Source: Strigamia acuminata (lineage: Eukaryota; Arthropoda; Chilopoda; Geophilomorpha; Linotaeniidae). Taken from it: DNA of 64,000 nucleotides. Shown here piece by piece: positions 32,500 to 45,556 of this stretch (the first letter of the stretch is position 1; the number at the start of each line of letters is the position of its first letter). The stretch is from assembly GCA_949358305.1 (NCBI GenBank), contig OX442319.1, forward strand, positions 11,470,001 through 11,534,000, in the 5' to 3' direction. The translations under genes and the position numbers were made by a program. The notes beneath the pieces were generated by a model that saw only the letters and a program-made list of their open reading frames with translations, was not told the DNA's origin and ran no database searches.

Positions 32500-32760
32500 A
32501 ATTAATTTTTTTTGAATCAAAAATTGATTTTTTGGATCGAAAATTGATTTTTTGGATCGAAAATTGATTTTTTGGATCGAAAATTGATTTTTTGGATCAA
32601 AAATTAATTTTTTGGATCAAAAATTAATTTTTTGGATCAAAAATTGATTTTTAGGATCGAAAATTGATTTTTTGGATCGAAAATTGATTTTTTGGATCGA
32701 AAATTGATTTTTTGGATCGAAAATTGATTTTTTGGATCGAAAATTGATTTTTTGGATCGA
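32500..32760. repeat. 20-bp tandem repeat
   Basis: About 12 units of AAATTGATTTTTTGGATCGA with small changes (GATCAAAAATTAATT variants in the middle). Neighbouring sequence to 33240 is noncoding, with two short inverted segments around CTATTTCCACCGATTTTTCT. Confidence 0.92.
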
Positions 32761-33244
32761 CCAAAGAACATTAAAACCAGAGAACCACTGTTCGTATTTG
32801 GTCATTTGGTCATTTGGTCCAGTCGGTTCCCATTTTATACCTAAATGTACCAGTTTTAAATTGGAAATAAATTTCTTTAGGAAATTGTCAAAAATTAGAA
32901 TATTTAAAGTTTGGAAATTTCATTTTAAAAATATCCGAAAACGGAAAATTCCAATTGGAAAGAATTAGAAATCGGAAAATGTCCAAACAGGCTATTTCCA
33001 TCGATTAATCCCAAAATAAACTCAGAAACCGATGGAAATAGATGCCCGGGCTATTTCCACCGATTTTTCTCAAAATGACATAAAAATCAACATAAAAATC
33101 GGTGGAAGGAAATAGACGATATAGTCAAACAAACTAAAATACAAATGAAATTAAAACAAATTGACACAAAAAACATTTCTCAATTTTTAACAAACCTGGT
33201 TCCGGCTTTAATCTTTTTGCTGCAGATTGCACCCGCTTCATCGG

Positions 33245-33840
33245 CTAATTCCAACAAGTGTCCGTTGCTGGTGTCCACGAAACTACTTGGTTATCTTTGA
33301 ACCACAGCGCTATTTCCTTCTTCGCACTGTCGACCGAGTCGCTTCCGTGGACTATACTTCTATTTTAAAACCAACCATCGATTAATTTTCAACAAAAAAC
33401 ATAAAAAAAAATCGATTTTACAAACCTCTCAATATTGATAGAATAATCGCCACGGATTGTACAATCGTAGAGTCAGTCCTGTGGATTGGTCTCGCCAAAG
33501 CATTACAGGACCAGTTTAATCAGTTATCATTTCCCACACCTAAATTAATCAAAATTTTATAAGAAAATTGATAATTTTGTCGTTTTTTCGTTACCGAGCC
33601 AGACGCCATGTATTTAACCAATCCCAGGTAAAAAGGTCTGCTGGCCAACTCGATATAGTGTTGTGTAAGCAATTCTTCGGATTCCTACAAACATAAAAGC
33701 GCAATGTTGGATTTAAATGGCCGATTTTGTTTAAAAAGGAATTTCATTGCCACGAGTTTAAAACATTTTTCTTCAAATTTTACCGCACAGATTTCTCTGG
33801 ACTCCGTCGGGTTTGATGCAAATAAAAGTTCTGCGCAGTC
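33245..33840 (-). pseudogene. Nucleoside diphosphate kinase pseudogene with introns
   Basis: Minus-strand pieces in order: FICIKPDGVQRN (about 33780-33835), EEKCFKLVAMKF, then exon 33595-33684 ([13 protein letters not shown], then [13 protein letters not shown]), exon 33426-33539 (ending IRGDYSINIER) and exon 33245-33359 ([20 protein letters not shown], stop at 33245). These are NDK signatures, including the sequence around the active-site loop. Breaks: a deletion with frameshift after the KPDG segment, a lost donor site, and in exon 33426-33539 an in-frame stop plus frameshifts. The catalytic His segment (NIxHGSD) is kept. The introns show it is a duplicated gene, not a retrocopy. Confidence 0.85.
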
Positions 33841-34013
33841 ACAACTTTGGAAAATATAGAAAAAATACGCGAGCACTCGACACCACAAAAGAAAGTTGAA
33901 CCGCTGTACCGGAAAAACCACTTCCGTCTGATTGGTCTACTCTCGAACCCGATGATATAGTTATACAGTATTTTTTTATATCAATTTATGTTATAATTCG
34001 ATGTTTAAATTAA

Positions 34014-34373
34014 TTAATTTAGGGTTGCTGCAGGTTGCCCCCATTTTATCGGATAATTTCCTTGATAAACCTTTTCCTTAATATTGTAATTGTAAAATTT
34101 GCCGTCACAATATTTCGAAACCTCTCGATACATTTTTGCTAGTTTGTAGCAGCAATCACAACCGTGAAAATCTTTACGAAACGATCCACAATATGTACAC
34201 ACACATAGAATATCGTTCTCTTCTTCCAATTCTTTGCAGCCGAAGAGTAACGCTGCATGCTGACATTCAATTTTGTTTCCCAAGAAAGAGTTAGAAAAAG
34301 CAAAATGGCGGGAGACGGCAAATAACAGCAAATTTTTGAGTAACTCGTATTCCTTAATATGAAGATAGAGCAT
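34014..34373 (-). CDS. Hypothetical cysteine-rich protein
   Basis: A 119-codon frame with a Cys-rich middle (CVCTYCGSF, then HGCDCCYKLAKMY) that could bind zinc. I do not recognise a family. There is no clear upstream exon or promoter. It may equally be an exon of a larger gene or a chance frame. Confidence 0.25.
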   Translation of the reverse strand: MLYLHIKEYELLKNLLLFAVSRHFAFSNSFLGNKIECQHAALLFGCKELEEENDILCVCTYCGSFRKDFHGCDCCYKLAKMYREVSKYCDGKFYNYNIKEKVYQGNYPIKWGQPAATLN

Positions 34374-34559
34374 TGATTAAAAAGGAATTTAAAGTAAGAC
34401 ATACCGGTATTGAATGTAATGTAACAAATAAATTCGTTTGGAATCGCAGCGAATGTTAAGCTAAATATGCTGGCGCCATCTCGGAGCTTTTCTACAAACT
34501 TGTTAAGTCCAGAAAAAATTCGATAGATGGCAACTTAGTTTTCTATCACATGCAGTCGA

Positions 34560-35435
34560 CGATCGGTTGAGTCACGTTGGCGAACACCTGAAAATCGAGT
34601 GTGTACGCCCAAATTGCATCACCTGAAATCAATTACAAATCATTAAAAATCAGAACAATAAAAATGGACATTGTTCCAAAAACCAAAACTTGTTTCCCCT
34701 TAAATTCGATCTCTAAATTCTTGGCCGACTCTTGCTTGACTCGACCACTGATACACCTGACTGTTCTCATTCCACAGTCTTGTTGTACATAACAAACTCC
34801 GGACTGTACGTTCCTGATGGGCGAAGAGCTTTTTGGACGTTTGGCTCCTTTGCTGGAATGCGCTAATCCAGCTGTTTTTACGGCATCGTCTATATCCTAG
34901 TCTGCAATAAATGCTTTGACTCGACTCAACGCAAAAATCCGGATCCTGGATTTAAATAATAATGTTTCGGGAATAAAAAACAAATTATTTGACAAATAAT
35001 CACTTTAATTTCCACAGGAAATTCTTCCACATCGGCCAAAGCTTGCTCATGTCCATTTAGTAGAAGACAGTTGGCTTTGGCAAACAATTTAGCGAGTTTC
35101 CTAACGAGACGACGACAAAGGAGAGTCCCCGTCGCCTCGCTCGTCTAATGTAAGCTTAGATATTAAAATTGATACATTTCAAACAAAAAACCTAGAGAAC
35201 AATATGCTGCATTATCCATCTGTTCGGAACGTTGTTATTCGCATGGGTTCCAATCTTCCAAACAAGTAACTCGAAACTTATCCTCTAAACGAGAGAGAGA
35301 GAGAAAATTAATTTAAAAAATAAGTGAATGTACACAAAGACACAAAGCACTTTGGTGAAAAATAACCATTGTTCCCAAAGTAAGAAACGCTGCATCATTT
35401 CTTCCGAGCCTTTCAGCCTTTCAACTACAATCTGA
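34560..35435 (-). other. Unassigned exon-like stretches
   Basis: Minus-strand segments look protein-like and are bounded by plausible splice sites: about 35367-35432 (VVERLKGSEEMMQRFLLW), 35035-35155 (CRRLVRKLAKLFAKANCLLL), 34650-34865 (GVCYVQQDCGMRTVRCISG) and 34562-34622 (DAIWAYTLDFQVFANVTQ, then a stop). In between are in-frame stops. I cannot name the family; it may be a decayed or misassembled gene. Confidence 0.3.
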
Positions 35436-35672
35436 AATAAAAATTTAAAAGCGATATATCACCATTTATTCATTGCCACGACATTTTACCATCATCACAA
35501 ATTGAACAGGATTCTATCACTCAATTTCGTTTGCTCGCAGTCAAGAAGAGAAGGAAAATTCAAGATGGCGAGATACACGAAATGACTAATAACACAAATT
35601 TAAAATAACTAGTGAAATTATGGTATTTGACATAACTAAAATGTTTATTTTAAAAGCACTAATATTAGTATA

Positions 35673-36310
35673 CAGGGTGTTTCGTTTAAGACTTCCCAGT
35701 CAATTTCCAGAATAAGTATATGCTTTTTTAAAAAACCAAGCAGACTATCTTATAGCAAATTAGGAATGATAAATCCAATGGTGTAATCAAATTTCATGCC
35801 AGACAACAATGCACTTTTCATTTGCTAACTCGTTAGCTGGTCGAGATAGAGCAAAATTTTCAATTACAAAGTTGTAGAGAATCATAAAATTAGTACTATC
35901 CAAATTATCTTAGTTACCTTAAGTTAACTGTTTTTTTTTTAAAAAAAAAAAAGAAAAACAAATCAGCAAATTGAAAATTTTTATTGTTAGAAAATAAAAT
36001 AATTTAGGCATAAAAAATTACAGTGGTTTTTCTTGTTAACTTGCATAATAATGCAAATTTGAATACATTTATTGAAAAAATTCCGTACTTTTGCAGTGGA
36101 AATTTAATTTTTGTCACAATAACTGGCTTTATTTTAGCTGATTTGTTTTAATTTAAAAATGACAAAAATGGTCATTTTGGTCAAAATGGTCATTTTGAAA
36201 TGGATGGAATTTTCCATTAATCCGCAGGACATTTTAACCTCATGCGTCCTAGTTTGACTCACAAAATAAAAGGGAACCCCTAAAAAATTAAACTTGGTAA
36301 CCCTGTAACC
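35673..36310. mobile_element. Probable second mariner-like element
   Basis: Opens TA-CAGGGTGTTTCGTTTAAG. It shares phrases (GATAGAGCAAAA, then AAGTTGTAGAGAATCAT) with the palindromic element at 31129-31892. A possible right end (GGTAACCCTGTA) lies near 36300, just before the satellite array. The inside is AT-rich and noncoding. Confidence 0.45.
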
Positions 36311-36468
36311 CAATTTTGAGTCCCCACTGTGATTTTTACCGATTTTAATCGATTTTTACCAATTTTAATCGATTTTTACCGATTTTAATCGATTTTTACC
36401 GATTTTAATCAATTTTTACCGATTTTTATCAATTTTTTATTGATTTTTAAACGGATTTTTACAGCAAT

Positions 36469-39032
36469 CTCGAGCAAGGGCCTTTCTTGTAGTGCTCTGA
36501 CTAACATTAAGCCACAAGTGTCCAAAGATGCCTCACTGTCTAAAGTAATCCCATTTTAGGGTATTTTCATTTTTAGTTTTGATGAAATGATTAAATATGA
36601 TGTGACTTCAATCATCCAAACAATATGCTTCATGTCACCAAATACAAACAAATTTATTATGGCGGTCATTCCATAGGAACCACAATTCTGTTTGCTTTGC
36701 TGTCTTCCCAAGCTGAATACAACGATATTGTAAGTTAAATAAGGTGCATCCAAAGTTTCTGTTTATACAGTAACTGGTACATACCGTATTTCTTTGATTG
36801 TAAGATGCAGCCCGTTTTTAGGAATGTTTATTTGGAGACTGGGAACAAATTTAGTATTGGAAAATCTGGACGGGTTGGGCCATAGGAACAAATTTAGTAT
36901 TGGAAAATCTGGACGGGTTGGGCCATAGGAACAAATTTAGTATTGGAAAATCTGGACGGGTTGGGCCATGGGAACTAGGGTTTCGGTACCGGAAAAACGG
37001 TGTACCGATTTACCGGGAATCCCGGTGAGAAATCACGGTACCGGAAACCGGGATATTGGAGAAAAACCGGTTCCGTCAAAAATTTGTCGCTGAAACATCA
37101 TTTTCGTCGGTCAAACGTTATATTTTGTAACGTTTCACCGATGAAAATGGCTATGTTTAACGAAAAATGACTAAAAATGGCCATTTTGAACGAAGAATGG
37201 CTAAAAAATGGCCATTTTGAACGAAGAATGGCTAAAAAATGGCCATTTTGAACGAAGAATGGCTAAAAAATGGCCATTTTGAACTAAGAATGGCTAAAAA
37301 ATGGCCATTTTGAATGAAAAATGCTTATTTTTGACGAAAAACGGCCATTCTTGATCAAAAACAGCCATTCTTGATGGAAAACGGCCACTTTTTACCATGA
37401 AAAATGGCTCAAAATTGCTAAAAATGGCTATTTTTGACAAAAAACGGCCATATTTTGTCATTTTTTGTCGCCTGACCTTTTTTGGTCCCGGGAGTACCGA
37501 TTTCCCGGGAGTACCGGCCATTTTGGTACCGGGAACCGGGAATTTTAAAAAGGCGGGAAAACAGAAACCCTAATGGGAACAAATTAAGTACTGGGAAATC
37601 TAGACAATTCGGGCCTTAGGAGCAAATTTATGCCGGAAACCTGGTTAAGTCAAGCCACGACAAAAGAAAAAAATTTTACGGCGTTGTGACGGAGAATTCC
37701 TGGTTTCCGTCAGCCCAGTCCAGCACTGGGAAAAGGGCATCTTAAGGTAGGTTCACACTTGCGTTAACATGAAAGAGTCGAGTCGATGCAACACAAGGAA
37801 AAATTATTCAAATGCAACAGTGTCTATTTACACTGTAGGAAACGTGTAAACAGAGCTTAGACTGTACAATTGATGTTGCGTCTGGCCCATCAGCTGGTTT
37901 CAATGAAACCAGGAATTGGACCTATATTTCTTCAAATTTTCCGCTAGCAATGCTGATTTGAAAAGGCGCCATTTTAAAATTAAATTTGCATGTGGCAAAA
38001 TCTCACTAACAGCCATGAATCGACGATAGTTGTGGGCAATACTTTTCCTTGTGTTGCGTCGTTTGCTTCAAGTTAAAGTTGAAGCAGAAATTGACATCAA
38101 CGTCAGGAATTTTTGGACGCAAGCAGCGTGCGTGCAGAAATTGACATCAACGTCAGGAATTTTTGGACGCAAGCAGCGTGCGTTGCGTCAGTTTTTTTGC
38201 GTAACGTCAATTTTCCTGCGTTACGTCAATTTTCTTGCATTGCGTCTAGTGCGACCACAAGTGTGAACCTACCTTTAGAATCAAAGAATTATGGATATTA
38301 CAAATAGAGTTTAATTTGACAGATTAAAACCATTTTTACTTTGGCTCCTGTGATACTTACGCGCAACATCCGGGGTGCTTTCAGGGTAATGAGCCACTTT
38401 CTTACCTAAATTGCTTAAAATCGGTAAAAATCGAGTAAAATCGGTAAAAATTGATGAAAATCGGTAAACAACGATTAAAATCGACTAAAATCGGTAAAAA
38501 TCGATTAAAATTGGTAAAAATTGACTAAAATCGGTAAAAATTAAATAAAATCTGTAAAAATCGATTAAAATTGGTAAAAATTGACTAAAATCGGTAAAAA
38601 TTAAATAAAATCTGTAAAAATCGATTAAAATTGGTAAAAATCGATTAAAATCAATTAAAATTGGTAAAAATCGATTAAAATTGGTAAAAATCGATTAAAA
38701 TCGGTAAAAATCGATTAAAATCGGTAAAAATCGATTAAAATCGGTAAAAATCGATTAAAATCGGTAAAAGTCGATTTTTTAACCATTTGAATCGTTTTTT
38801 ACTGATTTTAATCGATTTTTACCGGTTTTTTTAACCATTTTTATCGATTTTAACGATTTTAATCGATTTTTACCGATTTTTACCAATTTTATTCGATTTT
38901 TACAGATTTTAATCGATTTTTACCGATTTTAATCGATTTTTACCGATTTTAATCGATTTTTACCGATTTTAATCAATTTTTACCGATTTTTATCAATTTT
39001 TTATTGATTTTTAAACGGATTTTTACAGCAAT
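36469..39032. repeat. Array unit 1 (long)
   Basis: Lipase pseudo-exon 36577-36729; nested element 36976-37572 with 8-bp duplication ATGGGAAC on both sides; Harbinger-like element 37745-38274 (530 bp) with TTA on both sides; satellite 38415-39010 changing orientation near 38775. Three tandem copies of the ATTTAGTATTGGAAAATCTG segment precede the nested element. Confidence 0.9.
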
Positions 39033-41691
39033 CTCGAGCAAGGGCCTTTCTTGTAGTGCTCTGACTAACATTAAGCCACAAGTGTCCAAAGATGCCTCAC
39101 AGTCCAAAGTAATCCCATTTTAGGGTATTTTCATTTTTAGTTTTGATGAAATGATTAAATATGTTGTGACTTCAATCATCCAAACAATATGCTTCATGTC
39201 ACCAAATACAAACAAATTTATTATGGCGGTCATTCCATAGGAACCACAATTCTGTTTGCTTTGCTGTCTTCCCAACCTGAATACAACGATATTGTAAGTT
39301 AAATAAGGTGCATCCAAAGTTTCTGTTTATACAGTAATTGGTACATACCGTATTTCTTTGATTGTAAGATGCAGCCCGTTTTTAGGAATGTTTATTTGGA
39401 GACTGGGAACAAATTTAGTATTGGAAAATCTGGACGGGTTGGGCCATAAGAACAAATTTAGTATTGGAAAATCTGGACGGGTTGGGCCATGGGAACTAGG
39501 GTTTCGGTACCGGGAAAACGGTGTACCGATTTACCGGGAATCCCGGTGAGAAATCACGGTACCGGAAACCGGGATATTGGAGAAAAACCGGTTTCGTCAA
39601 AAATTTGTCGCTGAAACATCATTTTCGTCGGTCAAACGTTATATTTTGTAACGTTTCACTGATGAAAATGGCTATGTTTAACGAAAAATGGCTAAAAATG
39701 GCCATTTTGAACAAAGAATGGCTAAAAAATGGCCATTTTGAACGAAGAATGGCTAAAAAATGGCCATTTTGAACGAAGAATGGCTAAAAAATGGCCATTT
39801 TGAACAAAAAATGCTTATTTTTGACGAAAAACGTCCATTCTTGATCAAAAACAGCCATTCTTGATGGAAAACGGCCACTTTTTACCATGAAAAATGGCTC
39901 AAAATTGCTAAAAATGGCTATTTTTGACAAAAAACGGCCATATTTTGTCATTTTTCGTCGCCTGACCTTTTTTGGTCCCGGGAGTACTGATTTCCCAGGA
40001 GTACCGGCCATTTTGGTACCGGGAACCGGGAATTTTAAAAAGGCGGGAAAACAGAAACCCTAATGGGAACAAATTAAGTACTGGGAAATCTGGACAATTC
40101 GGGCCTTAGGAGCAAATTTATGCCGGAAACCTGGTTAAGTCAAGCCACGACAAAGAAAAAAATTTTACGGCGTTGTGACGGAGAATTCCTGGTTTCCGTC
40201 AGCCCAGTCCAGCACTGGGAAAAGGGCATCTTAAGGTAGGTTCACACTTGCGTTAACATGAAAGAGTCGAGTCGATGCAACACAAGGAAAAATTATTCAA
40301 ATGCAACAGTGTCTATTTACACTGTAGGAAACGTGCAAACAGAGCTTAGACTGTACAATTGATGATGCGTCTGGCCCATCAGCTGGTTTCAATGAAACCT
40401 GGAATTGGATCTATATTTCTTCAAATTTTCCGCTAGCAATGCTGATTTGAAAAGGCGCCATTTCAAAATTAAATTTGCATGTGGCAAAATCTCATTAACA
40501 GCCATGAATCGACGATAGTTGTGGGCAATACTTTTCCTTGTGTTGCGTCGCTTGCTTCAACTTAGAGTTGAAGCAGAAATTGACATCAACGTCAGGAATT
40601 TTTGGACGCAAGCAGCGTGCGTTGCGTCAATTTTTTTGCGTAACGTCAATTTTCCTGCATTACGTCAATTTTCTTGCGTTGCGTCTAGTGCGACCACAAG
40701 TGTGAACCTACCTTTAGAATCAAAGAATTACGGATATTACAAATAGAGTTTGATTTGACAGATTAAAGCCGGTTTTACTTTGGCTCCTGTGAGACTTACG
40801 CGCAACATTCGGGGTGCTTTCAGGGTAATGAGCCACTTTCTTACCTAAATTGCTTAAAATCGGTAAAAATCGAGTAAAATCGGTAAAAATTGATGAAAAT
40901 CGGTAAACAACGATTAAAATCGACTAAAATCGGTAAAAATCGATTAAAATCGGTAAAAATTGACTAAAATCGGTAAAAATTAAATAAAATTTGTAAAAAT
41001 CGATTAAAATTGGTAAAAATCGATTAAAATCAATTAAAATTGGTAAAAATCGATTAAAATTGGTAAAAATCGATTGAAATCGGTTAAAATCGATTAAAAT
41101 TGGTTAAAATCAATTAAAATCGGTAATAATCGATTAAAATCAGTAAAAATCGATTAAAATCGGTAAAAATCGAATAAAATCAATGAAAATGGGAAAAATC
41201 GATTAAAATCGGTAAAAATCGATTAAAATTGGTAAAAATCGATTAAAATCGGTAAAAATCAATTAAAATAGTTAAAAAATCGAATTTTACCAATTTTAAT
41301 CGATTTTTACCGATTTTAATCGATTTTTACCGATTTTAATCGATTTTTTACCGATTTTAATCGATTTTTACCGATTTTGAATGATTTTAATCGATTTTTA
41401 CCAATTTTAATCGATTTTCACAGATTTTAATTAATTTTTACCGATTTTAGTCAATTTTTACCAATTTTAATCGATTTTTACCGATTTTAATCGATTTTAA
41501 TCGTTGTTTACCGATTTTCATCGATTTTTTAATCATTTTAATCGATTTTTAACGATTTTAATCGATTTTTACCAATTTTTACCAATTTTAATCGATTTTT
41601 ACCGATTTTAATCGATTTTTACCGATTTTAATCAATTTTTACAAATTTTTATCAACTTTTTATTGATTTTTAAACGGATTTTTACAGCAAT
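39033..41691. repeat. Array unit 2 (long)
   Basis: Lipase pseudo-exon 39141-39293; nested element 39497-40062, one 31-bp sub-repeat shorter than in unit 1; Harbinger-like element 40234-40713 (480 bp); satellite 40857-41675, orientation switch near 41280. Confidence 0.9.
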
Positions 41692-43714
41692 CTCGAGCAA
41701 GGGCCTTTCTTGTAGTGCTCTGACTAACATTAAGCCACAAGTGTCCAAAGATGCCTCACTGTCCAAAGTAATCCCATTTTAGGGTATTTTCATTTTTAGT
41801 TTTGATGAAATGATTAAATATGATGTGACTTCAATCATCCAAACAATATGCTTCATGTCACCAAATACAAACAAATTTATTATGGCGGTCATTCCATAGG
41901 AACCACAATTCTGTTTGCTTTGCTGTCTTCCCAACCTGAATACAACGATATTGTAAGTTAAATAAGGTGCATCCAAAGTTTCTGTTTATACAGTAACTGA
42001 TACATACCGTATTTCTTTGATTGTAAGATGCAGCCCGTTTTTAGGAATGTTTATTTGGAGACTGGGAACAAATTTAGTATTGGAAAATCTGGACGGGTTG
42101 GGCCATAAGAACAAATTTAGTACTGGGAAATCTGGACAATTCGGGCCTTAGGAGCAAATTTATGCCGGAAACCTGGTTAAGTCAAGCCACGACAAAAGAA
42201 AAAAAATTTACGGCGTTGTGACGAAGAATTCCTGGTTTCCGTCAGCCCAGTCCAGCACTGGGAAAAGGGCATCTTAAGGTAGGTTCACACTTGCGTTAAC
42301 ATGAAAGAGTCGAGTCGATGCAACACAAGGAAAAATTATTCAAATGCAACAGTGTCTATTTACACTGTAGGAAACGTGCAAACAGAGCTTAGACTGTACA
42401 ATTGATGATGCGTCTGGCCCATCAGCTGGTTTCAATGAAACCTGGAATTGGATCTACATTTCTTCAAATTTTCCGCTAGCAATGCTGATTTGAAAAGGCG
42501 CCATTTTAAAATTAAATTTGCATGTGGCAAAATCTCACTAACAGCCATGAATCGACGATAGTTGTGGGCAATACTTTTCCTTGTGTTGCGTCGCTTGCTT
42601 CAACTTAGAGTTGAAGCAGAAATTGACATCAACGTCAGGAATTTTTGGACGCAAGCAGCGTGCGTTGCGTCAATTTTTTTGCGTAACGTCAATTTTCCTG
42701 CATTACGTCAATTTTCTTGCGTTGCGTCTAGTGCGACCACAAGTGTGAACCTACCTTTAGAATCAAAGAATTACGGATATTACAAATAGAGTTTGATTTG
42801 ACAGATTAAAGCCGGTTTTACTTTGGCTCCTGTGATACTTACGCGCAACATTCGGGGTGCTTTCAGGGTAATGAGCCACTTTCTTACCTAAATTGCTTAA
42901 AATTGGTAAAAATCGAGTAAAATCGGTAAAAATTGATGAAAATCGGTAAACAACGATTAAAATCGACTAAAATCGGTAAAAATCGATTAAAATCGGTAAA
43001 AATTGACTAAAATCGGTAAAAATTAAATAAAATTTGTAAAAATCGATTAAAAGTGGTAAAAATCGATTAAAATCAATTAAAATTGGTAAAAATCGATTAA
43101 AATTGGTAAAAATCGATTGAAATCGGTTAAAATCGATTAAAATTGGTTAAAATCGATTAAAATCGGTAATAATCGATTAAAATCAGTAAAAATCGATTAA
43201 AATCGGTAAAAATCGAATAAAATCAATGAAAATGGGAAAAATCGATTAAAATCGGTAAAAATTGATTAAAATCGGTAAAAATCGATTAAAATCGGTAAAA
43301 ATCAATTAAAATAGTTAAAAAATAGAATTTTACCAATTTTAATCGATTTTTACCGATTTTAATCGATTTTTTACCGATTTTAATCGATTTTTACCGATTT
43401 TGAATGATTTTAATCGATTTTTACCAATTTTAATCGATTTTCACAGATTTTAATTAATTTTTACCGATTTTAGTCAATTTTTACCAATTTTAATCGATTT
43501 TTACCGATTTTAATCGATTTTAATCGTTGTTTACCGATTTTCATCGATTTTTTAATCATTTTAATCGATTTTTAACGATTTTAATCGATTTTTACCAATT
43601 TTTACCAATTTTAATCGATTTTTACCGATTTTAATCGATTTTTACCGATTTTAATCAATTTTTACAAATTTTTATCAACTTTTTATTGATTTTTAAACGG
43701 ATTTTTACAGCAAT
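41692..43714. repeat. Array unit 3 (short)
   Basis: Lipase pseudo-exon 41800-41952; no nested element (empty site); Harbinger-like element 42277-42756; satellite 42900-43698. Confidence 0.9.
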
Positions 43715-45556
43715 CTCGAGCAAGGGCCTTTCTTGTAGTGCTCTGACTAACATTAAGCCACAAGTGTCCAAAGATGCCTCACTGTCCAAAGTAATCCCAT
43801 TTTAGGGTATTTTCATTTTTAGTTTTGATGAAATGATTAAATATGATGTGACTTCAATCATCCAAACAATATGCTTCATGTCACCAAATACAAACAAATT
43901 CATTATGGCGGTCATTCCATAGGAACCACAATTCTGTTTGCTTTGCTGTCTTCCCAACCTGAATACAACGATATTGTAAGTTAAATAAGGTGCATCCAAA
44001 GTTTCTGTTTATACAGTAACTGATACATACCGTATTTCTTTGATTGTAAGATGCAGCCCGTTTTTAGGAATGTTTATTTGGAGACTGGGAACAAATTTAG
44101 TATTGGAAAATCTGGACGGGTTGGGCCATAAGAACAAATTTAGTACTGGGAAATCTGGACAATTCGGGCCTTAGGAGCAAATTTATGCCGGAAACCTGGT
44201 TAAGTCAAGCCACAACAAAAGAAAAAAAATTTACGGCGTTGTGACGAAGAATTCCTGGTTTCCGTCAGCCCAGTCCAGCACTGGGAAAAGGGCATCTTAA
44301 GGTAGGTTCACACTTGCGTTAACATGAAAGAGTCGAGTCGATGCAACACAAGGAAAAATTATTCAAATGCAACAGTGTCTATTTACACTGTAGGAAACGT
44401 GCAAACAGAGCTTAGACTGTACAATTGATGATGCGTCTGGCCCATCAGCTGGTTTCAATGAAACCTGGAATTGGATCTATATTTCTTCAAATTTTCCGCT
44501 AGCAATGCTGATTTGAAAAGGCACCATTTTAAAATTAAATTTGCATGTGGCAAAATCTCACTAACAGCCATGAATCGACGATAGTTGTGGGCAATACTTT
44601 TCCTTGTGTTGCGTCGCTTGCTTCAACTTAGAGTTGAAGCAGAAATTGACATCAACGTCAGGAATTTTTGGACGCAAGCAGCGTGCGTTGCGTCAATTTT
44701 TTTGCGTAACGTCAATTTTCCTGCATTACGTCAATTTTCTTGCGTTGCGTCTAGTGCGACCACAAGTGTGAACCTACCTTTAGAATCAAAGAATTACGGA
44801 TATTACAAATAGAGTTTGATTTGACAGATTAAAGCCGGTTTTACTTTGGCTCCTGTGATACTTACGCGCAACATTCGGGGTGCTTTCAGGGTAATGAGCC
44901 ACTTTCTTACCTAAATTGCTTAAAATCGGTAAAAATCGAGTAAAATCGGTAAAAATTGATGAAAATCGGTAAAAATCGATTAAAATTGGTAAAAATCGAA
45001 TAAAATCAATGAAAATGGGAAAAATCGATTAAAATCGGTAAAAATCGATTAAAATCGGTAAAAATCAATTAAAATGGTTAAAAAATCGACTTTTACCGAT
45101 TTTAATCAATGTTTACCGATTTTAATCGATTTTTACCGATTTCAATCGATTTTTACCGATTTTAATCGATTTTTACCGATTTTAATTGTTTTTTACCGAT
45201 TTTAATCGATTTTAATCGATTTTTACCAATTTTAATCGATTTTCACAGATTTTAATTAATTTTTACCGATTTTAGTCAATTTTTACCAATTTTAATCGAT
45301 TTATACCGATTTTAGTCGATTTTAAATGTTGTTTACCGATTTTCATCGATTTTTTAATCATTTTAATCGATTTTTAACGATTTTAATCGATTTTTACCAA
45401 TTTTTACCAATTTTATTCGATTTTTACCGATTTTAATCGATTTTTACCGATTTTAATCGATTTTTACCGATTTTAATCGATTTTTACCGATTTTAATCAA
45501 TTTTTACCGATTTTTATCAATTTTTTATTGATTTTTAAACGGATTTTTACAGCAAT
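43715..45556. repeat. Array unit 4 (short, 1842 bp)
   Basis: Lipase pseudo-exon 43823-43975; Harbinger-like element 44300-44779; satellite 44928-45540. Almost the same as unit 6. Confidence 0.9.

Noticed and set aside
32617-32805. Repetitive frame with KSIFDPKNQF units
   Set aside because: Translation of the 20-bp tandem repeat; no start context or homologue.
36556-36753. 65-codon minus-strand frame repeated in every array unit
   Set aside because: It is antisense to the lipase pseudo-exon. The sense strand explains the conservation.
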